A stretch of 9,883 bases of DNA from CBDUQI01 sp965369325. Its GTDB lineage: Bacteria > Pseudomonadota > Gammaproteobacteria > Steroidobacterales > JBCBZW01. Position 1 is the stretch's first letter. Each line of letters begins with the position of its first letter. A program made the position numbers and the translations under genes. The notes under the pieces are model-generated. The model was given only the letters and a program-made list of their open reading frames with translations. It searched no databases and was not told the DNA's origin. The stretch lies in the NCBI GenBank assembly GCA_965369325.1, contig CBDUQI010000220.1, positions 1 through 9,883 of the forward strand. The letters are read 5' to 3'. Below, in pieces: positions 6,110 to 9,883 of the stretch.

Positions 6110-8247
6110 TGTTGAACGACTCGCCCGTTTGGTCGCGCGTTCAGGGCCTGCGCCCAAAGCTGGCGCGGCATCTGCGCATCGTCGCTCAGGCATTCCGGGG
6201 TGAACGGTGGTATCTACTACAGGATGAAGTTGGCGGCCGTCATCTTCGATTAAATCGACATGCCTACGAAGTAGTGACGCGCTTCGAGGGCAACATAAAA
6301 GTCGCGAACATCCTGGAGCGGCTGACCGAAGAGCAGGGTGAGGATGCGCCAAACGCGCCGGAGCTGATTCATCTGTTACAACAGCTTGACGGCATCAACG
6401 CACTGGAAGGCGGGCTGCCCGGCGATGTACGGGAAATGCTCGGGATGCCGGCCACCACCGCCAAAGGCACACGCGGGCGTCGACTCAGCAACCCGTTAGC
6501 CCTGCGGTTTCCGCTGGTCGATCCTGATCGTCTGCTGACCTGGCTGCAGCCGTATTTCCGGTGGGTGTTTTCGCTCACCGCCGCGACCGTCTGGCTACTG
6601 GCGCTGAGCTTGGCTGTGGCGCTGGCCGTGCTTGAGCTGCCCAGAATCGAAAACGCCGTCAATCTCAGTCTGCTGTCACCACGCAATCTGGTGTTGGTGT
6701 GGTTGATCTTCCCATTAGTCAAGATTGTGCATGAACTCGCGCACGGCCTGGCGGTAAAACACTGGGGCGGTGAAGTCCATGAAATGGGCATCAGCCTGTT
6801 GGTACTGGTGCCCGTACCTTACGTGGACGCCTCGGCCTCGTGGATGTTCCGTGACAAGCATCAGCGTGTGCTGGTGGCCGGGGCGGGTATTGTGGCCGAG
6901 CTATTTCTTGCCGCCATCGCCACACTGGTATGGATGGCAGTGGAGCCGGGGCTGATCCGCGATATCTCCTTGAATGTGATGCTGATCGCCAGCATCTCCA
7001 CCTTATTCATCAACGGCAACCCGCTGCTGCGCTTTGACGGCTACTACATCCTGCAGGACCTGGTCGAGATTCCGAATCTGGCCAGTCGCTCCTCGCGCTA
7101 CTGCCTGTATCTGTTGCAGCGGTATTTGCTGCGGCTTCCGGATGCGTACTCACCGGTCACTGGCGTCGGCGAACGCGGTTGGTTGTTCGGATACGGCGTT
7201 TGCGCCGCTATCTACCGTTTGTTTATTCTCGCCGCAATTGCGTTGTTTCTGGCCGGAAAATACCTTATCGCCGGGGTCGCGCTGGCCAGTTGGGCGGTGC
7301 TGACTCAACTCATCATGCCGTTGCTAAAGGCTACGCGATTTCTGCTCACCGGTGCTCGCCTGCAAGGACGCCGTGCGCCGGCGCTTGCAGTGTGCGCCGC
7401 TCTGATCGCCGTGGTGGTCACATTGCTGGGCGTGGTGCCGGTACGTTACACCACCGCCGCGCAGGGCGTGGTCTGGTTGCCGGCGCAGTCGCAAATCTAC
7501 GCACAGTCGTCCGGGTTCGTCACCGATGTGCTAGTCGCGAGCGGCGCGCACGTCACCAGTAACACCCCGGTGCTGCAGATGGACTCACCCCATTTGCAGT
7601 ACCGACGGTCGGCGCTGGCCGCCCAACGCGAAGAATTGGCGGCCGTCCAGGCCGCCAACCATTTTACCGAACCTGTGAAAGCGCAAGCTGCCGCGCAGAA
7701 AATCGCCTCCCTCGATGCCGAGTTTGCGATTGTGCAGAACCAACTTGAGCAACTCACCGTGGTCAGCCCCGCACAAGGAACGTTTGTCTGGGCCCACGCC
7801 GACGCCCTGCGCGGGCGCCATGTCGCCCAAGGCGACTTGATCGGCTTCGTAGTCGATCCAAAAGCACTGATCGTGCGCTGTGTGGTCACCCAAGACGACA
7901 TCGGGCGCTTGCACGCCGGCACCGATCAAGTGCAAGTACGGTTGGCGGAAAACCTCTCGCAGGTACTTGAGGCGACAATCATGCGCCAGACGCCGAGCGC
8001 CGATCGCACCTTACCAAGCGCAGTGCTGGCGGCCTCTGGTGGGGGGGCGCTGGTAACCCGCAGCGACGGGACAAACAACCAGGCACTTGAAGAGGTCTTT
8101 CATATCGATCTGGCCTTGCCACCCAACATCCCCATCAGCGGACTGGGAGCGCGAGCTTATGTAAGATTCCAGCACAGCTCGATGCCGTTGGCGCAGCAAT
8201 GGATGCAACGAGCACGTCAGCTTTTGTTGAGCCGGTTGGCAGTATGA
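6109..8247 (+). CDS. PqqD-like/M50 site-2-protease/HlyD fusion protein
   Basis: A 712-residue fusion. Residues about 30-100 (RWYLLQDEVGGRHLRLN, AYEVVTRFEG, ILERL, LIHLLQQLDGINAL) look like a PqqD-like winged helix, the fold used by RiPP recognition elements to bind peptides. A multi-pass membrane region follows, with helices at about 152-173, 189-207, 254-279, 286-301, 362-385, 386-407 and 425-446. It carries the M50 zinc motif HELAH (208-212) and the second M50 motif NGNPLLRFDG, with Asp310 as third ligand, so the protease site is intact. The periplasmic C-terminus has a HlyD lipoyl-like half (about 455-500), a short hairpin (about 500-549), VVSPAQGTFVWAHA as the return half, and a beta-barrel. 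The frame stays open upstream to 5185, but that part overlaps the previous gene; ATG 6109 in TGATG is the start. It could cleave a membrane-bound substrate or form part of an export route. Domain reading is strong; the combined role is inferred. Confidence 0.9.
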   Translation: MLNDSPVWSRVQGLRPKLARHLRIVAQAFRGERWYLLQDEVGGRHLRLNRHAYEVVTRFEGNIKVANILERLTEEQGEDAPNAPELIHLLQQLDGINALEGGLPGDVREMLGMPATTAKGTRGRRLSNPLALRFPLVDPDRLLTWLQPYFRWVFSLTAATVWLLALSLAVALAVLELPRIENAVNLSLLSPRNLVLVWLIFPLVKIVHELAHGLAVKHWGGEVHEMGISLLVLVPVPYVDASASWMFRDKHQRVLVAGAGIVAELFLAAIATLVWMAVEPGLIRDISLNVMLIASISTLFINGNPLLRFDGYYILQDLVEIPNLASRSSRYCLYLLQRYLLRLPDAYSPVTGVGERGWLFGYGVCAAIYRLFILAAIALFLAGKYLIAGVALASWAVLTQLIMPLLKATRFLLTGARLQGRRAPALAVCAALIAVVVTLLGVVPVRYTTAAQGVVWLPAQSQIYAQSSGFVTDVLVASGAHVTSNTPVLQMDSPHLQYRRSALAAQREELAAVQAANHFTEPVKAQAAAQKIASLDAEFAIVQNQLEQLTVVSPAQGTFVWAHADALRGRHVAQGDLIGFVVDPKALIVRCVVTQDDIGRLHAGTDQVQVRLAENLSQVLEATIMRQTPSADRTLPSAVLAASGGGALVTRSDGTNNQALEEVFHIDLALPPNIPISGLGARAYVRFQHSSMPLAQQWMQRARQLLLSRLAV

Positions 8248-8298
8248 CAAGCCGGGCGACGTTATGCTCCGCATTACGAGAGTCATAGGATTTTACTC

Positions 8299-9822
8299 AT
8301 GACCCGGTTTACTACCGCTGGTCGTCGAACGACACGGGATGTCGGCAAGCTCGCGGGCGCCTGGCTCGGCGCGCTGCTGCCGTTTGCGCTGGAGGCGCAA
8401 CCCGTCGCAGCCCCAAGCGGCGGGTTGCCGACGCTCGACTGCGTGATCCAGCCCAGTGAGATTATCGATGTTGGCGCGGCCGTCCCTGGCGTGCTTGAGT
8501 CCATTGACTTCGATCGTGGCGACATGGTCGAGCGCGGCCAGCTATTGGCTCGCTTGGAAGCGGGAGTGGAGCGCGCCACTGCAGAACTTGCACGGGTGCG
8601 CGCCACGCTCGATACCAGTATTGAGTTGCGTCAAGCCAATGCGCAGTTCTTCGGGCGTAACCAAAGTCGCAGCGAGACCTTGGTACGCGATTCCGCCATC
8701 TCGGCACAGCAGATGGATCAGCTTGAAACAGAGGCGCTGCTGGCCACATTGCAGGTACGCCAGGAGCAAGACAATCAGCGCCTAGCCAAACTTGAGCTGG
8801 TGCGCGCGCGCGAGGCCCTGGAACGGCGCATGATCAAGAGTCCGATTGACGGGGTAGTGATCGAGCGCTATCGAGGCGTGGGCGAGTACATTGAAGACAA
8901 GCCAGTTCTGCGGCTCGCGCAGTTGGACCCCCTGCATGTAGAAACACTGGTGCCGGTGGACTGGTTGGGGCGTATTGCCGCCGGCATGCACGCGCAGGTC
9001 ACTCCGGCGGTTGCGGGTCAAGCGCCGCGCATGGCACAGGTGGAGCGGGTGGATCGGGTAGCGGATGCCGCCAGCGGTACCTTTAGCGTACGCCTGGCGC
9101 TGCCCAATCCCAACCACGACATCGCGACAGGCGTGCGGTGTTCAATGAATTTTCTGGCACAGCAGGCACGCAGTCCGTTGCAAGCGGCCGCCTACACCGC
9201 AGATGCAGCGCCGGACCCCGCAGTGAAAACAGCGACAATTGCCCAGGCGGTTAAGTCGCAGAGCCCGGTTCCTCCCCCACGAAAGCCCGCCCGAACGGCG
9301 GCGCCCGCGAACAATGCGTCGCCACCGGAGCAAGCCCTGTGTCGCACGGCTGGCCCGATCAGCACGCGTAGCCGCGCACTACGCATCCTGGACACGTTAG
9401 CGATTCACGGGGCCGATGGCAGCCTGCGCGAAGCTCATGAGCAAAACGCTGCTCAGCACATGATCCTGGCATTAGAGACACCACGGGCGGCGGATGTGAA
9501 ATCTTTGGTAGCAAACCTGCGTGCAGCGAACTTGGATGACTTCCACCCATTGCGTAAGGGTCAGTATGCCGGCCGCATTTCATTGGGCCTGTACAGATCA
9601 GTTAAGTACGCGCAGGAGCGTCAGAAACTCCTTGCAGACGCCGGTGTTCTATCTGAACTCGTCCCGCGCCACCCTAGCAAGAGCACATGGTTTGTCGATG
9701 CCACAGTGCCGGCCAGCATCACTCACAAGCAAATTCAGAAAGCGCTACGTGAAGTCGCCCCCACGGCCACCCTTTCCGCAGTGGCATGCGACGTGATGCT
9801 AGTGCAAACCGATCCCGATTAA
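8299..9822 (+). CDS. RND-type periplasmic adaptor fused to a C-terminal SPOR-like region
   Basis: A 507-residue exported protein. Residues 1-33 resemble a signal peptide with a long basic start (hydrophobic LAGAWLGALLPFALEA). An MFP module follows: lipoyl half (VGAAVPGVLESIDFDRGDMVERGQLLARLE), a long alpha-hairpin (about 90-175), return half (MIKSPIDGVVIERYRGVGEYIE, near 176-200) and beta-barrel to about 285. The hairpin tip has Arg124-x3-Leu128-x6-Ser135, the RLS motif by which adaptors such as AcrA dock TolC. A Pro/Ala-rich linker (about 287-346) leads to a Cys348 region ending in RISLGLYRSVKYAQERQKLL (426-445), typical of SPOR peptidoglycan-binding domains; the sequence before it (CRTAGPISTRSRAL...) may be a second, weaker SPOR-like unit. 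ATG 8299 has TAGGA at 8286-8290 (8 nt spacing), and the gene begins 51 bases after the M50-HlyD stop. The motif points to a TolC-like partner, and the SPOR part to anchoring at the cell wall. Both parts well supported; the cargo is unknown. Confidence 0.88.
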   Translation: MTRFTTAGRRTTRDVGKLAGAWLGALLPFALEAQPVAAPSGGLPTLDCVIQPSEIIDVGAAVPGVLESIDFDRGDMVERGQLLARLEAGVERATAELARVRATLDTSIELRQANAQFFGRNQSRSETLVRDSAISAQQMDQLETEALLATLQVRQEQDNQRLAKLELVRAREALERRMIKSPIDGVVIERYRGVGEYIEDKPVLRLAQLDPLHVETLVPVDWLGRIAAGMHAQVTPAVAGQAPRMAQVERVDRVADAASGTFSVRLALPNPNHDIATGVRCSMNFLAQQARSPLQAAAYTADAAPDPAVKTATIAQAVKSQSPVPPPRKPARTAAPANNASPPEQALCRTAGPISTRSRALRILDTLAIHGADGSLREAHEQNAAQHMILALETPRAADVKSLVANLRAANLDDFHPLRKGQYAGRISLGLYRSVKYAQERQKLLADAGVLSELVPRHPSKSTWFVDATVPASITHKQIQKALREVAPTATLSAVACDVMLVQTDPD

Positions 9823-9863
9823 CCCATACGGCGCGTGCCTAGCCCGTTTTACCTAACACCAGT

Positions 9864-9883
9864 GCACGCCGCGCGCGGCGTGC
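9864..9883 (+). terminator. Perfect 20-bp palindrome at window edge, likely terminator stem
   Basis: GCACGCCGCG (9864-9873) and CGCGGCGTGC (9874-9883) are exact reverse complements. In RNA they would form an 8-bp GC stem with a CGCG loop. It begins 41 bases after the stop of the SPOR-fused adaptor gene, a typical terminator location. The T-run that would prove it lies outside the window. Confidence 0.5.

Noticed and set aside
5450..6352. A 300-codon minus-strand open frame
   Set aside because: It is antisense to the adaptor and M50 genes, with low-complexity Arg/His/Gln content and no recognisable motif; an expected shadow in high-GC DNA.
1..9883. CRISPR arrays, tRNA or rRNA genes, insertion sequences
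   Set aside because: No regularly spaced repeats, cloverleaf-like segment, rRNA-like stretch, transposase or flanking inverted repeats were seen.

Overview
The window is a high-GC stretch of bacterial chromosome with Gram-negative envelope genes (periplasmic adaptor proteins, a SPOR-type peptidoglycan-binding region, a TolC-docking motif). It is most likely a proteobacterium, plausibly a gammaproteobacterium; this rests on gene style only, and no rRNA or other marker is present.

Left part (1-2694): a small catabolic locus. A minus-strand pair encodes a dihydrodipicolinate synthase/N-acetylneuraminate lyase family enzyme (934-1839) followed by a PuuC-like aldehyde dehydrogenase (1-904, cut by the window edge). 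A divergent FadR-type (GntR/FCD) repressor gene lies at 1957-2694. The intergenic region between them carries two GTATAC palindromes 11 bp apart, a close match to the FadR-subfamily operator. The likely picture is a substrate-inducible sugar-acid, amino-acid or amine degradation unit; the substrate is not identifiable from the window.

Middle part (2695-4165): a decaying region. A minus-strand FG-GAP (integrin-alpha-like) secreted protein gene is broken by two reading-frame shifts (2731-3236), with a 23-bp dyad upstream of its start. A small exported NTF2/SnoaL-like (DUF4440-type) protein follows on the minus strand (3400-3840), and then about 325 bases with no convincing gene.

Right part (4166-9822): a three-gene plus-strand operon that is the most interesting content. 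Gene 1 is a cytoplasmic tandem-GAF region joined by one membrane helix to a HlyD-type periplasmic adaptor. Gene 2, whose start overlaps the stop of gene 1, is a PqqD-like domain plus a multi-pass M50 site-2-protease domain plus a second HlyD-like adaptor in one polypeptide. Gene 3 is an RND/MFP-type adaptor that keeps the R-x3-L-x6-S TolC-docking motif and is fused through a Pro/Ala linker to a C-terminal SPOR-like region. Together they look like an envelope-spanning export or processing machine containing three different adaptor modules, a membrane protease in place of a recognisable ATPase or permease, and an attachment to peptidoglycan. No ATPase, outer-membrane channel or cargo gene is visible, and a 20-bp perfect palindrome at the right edge may be the terminator stem of the operon.
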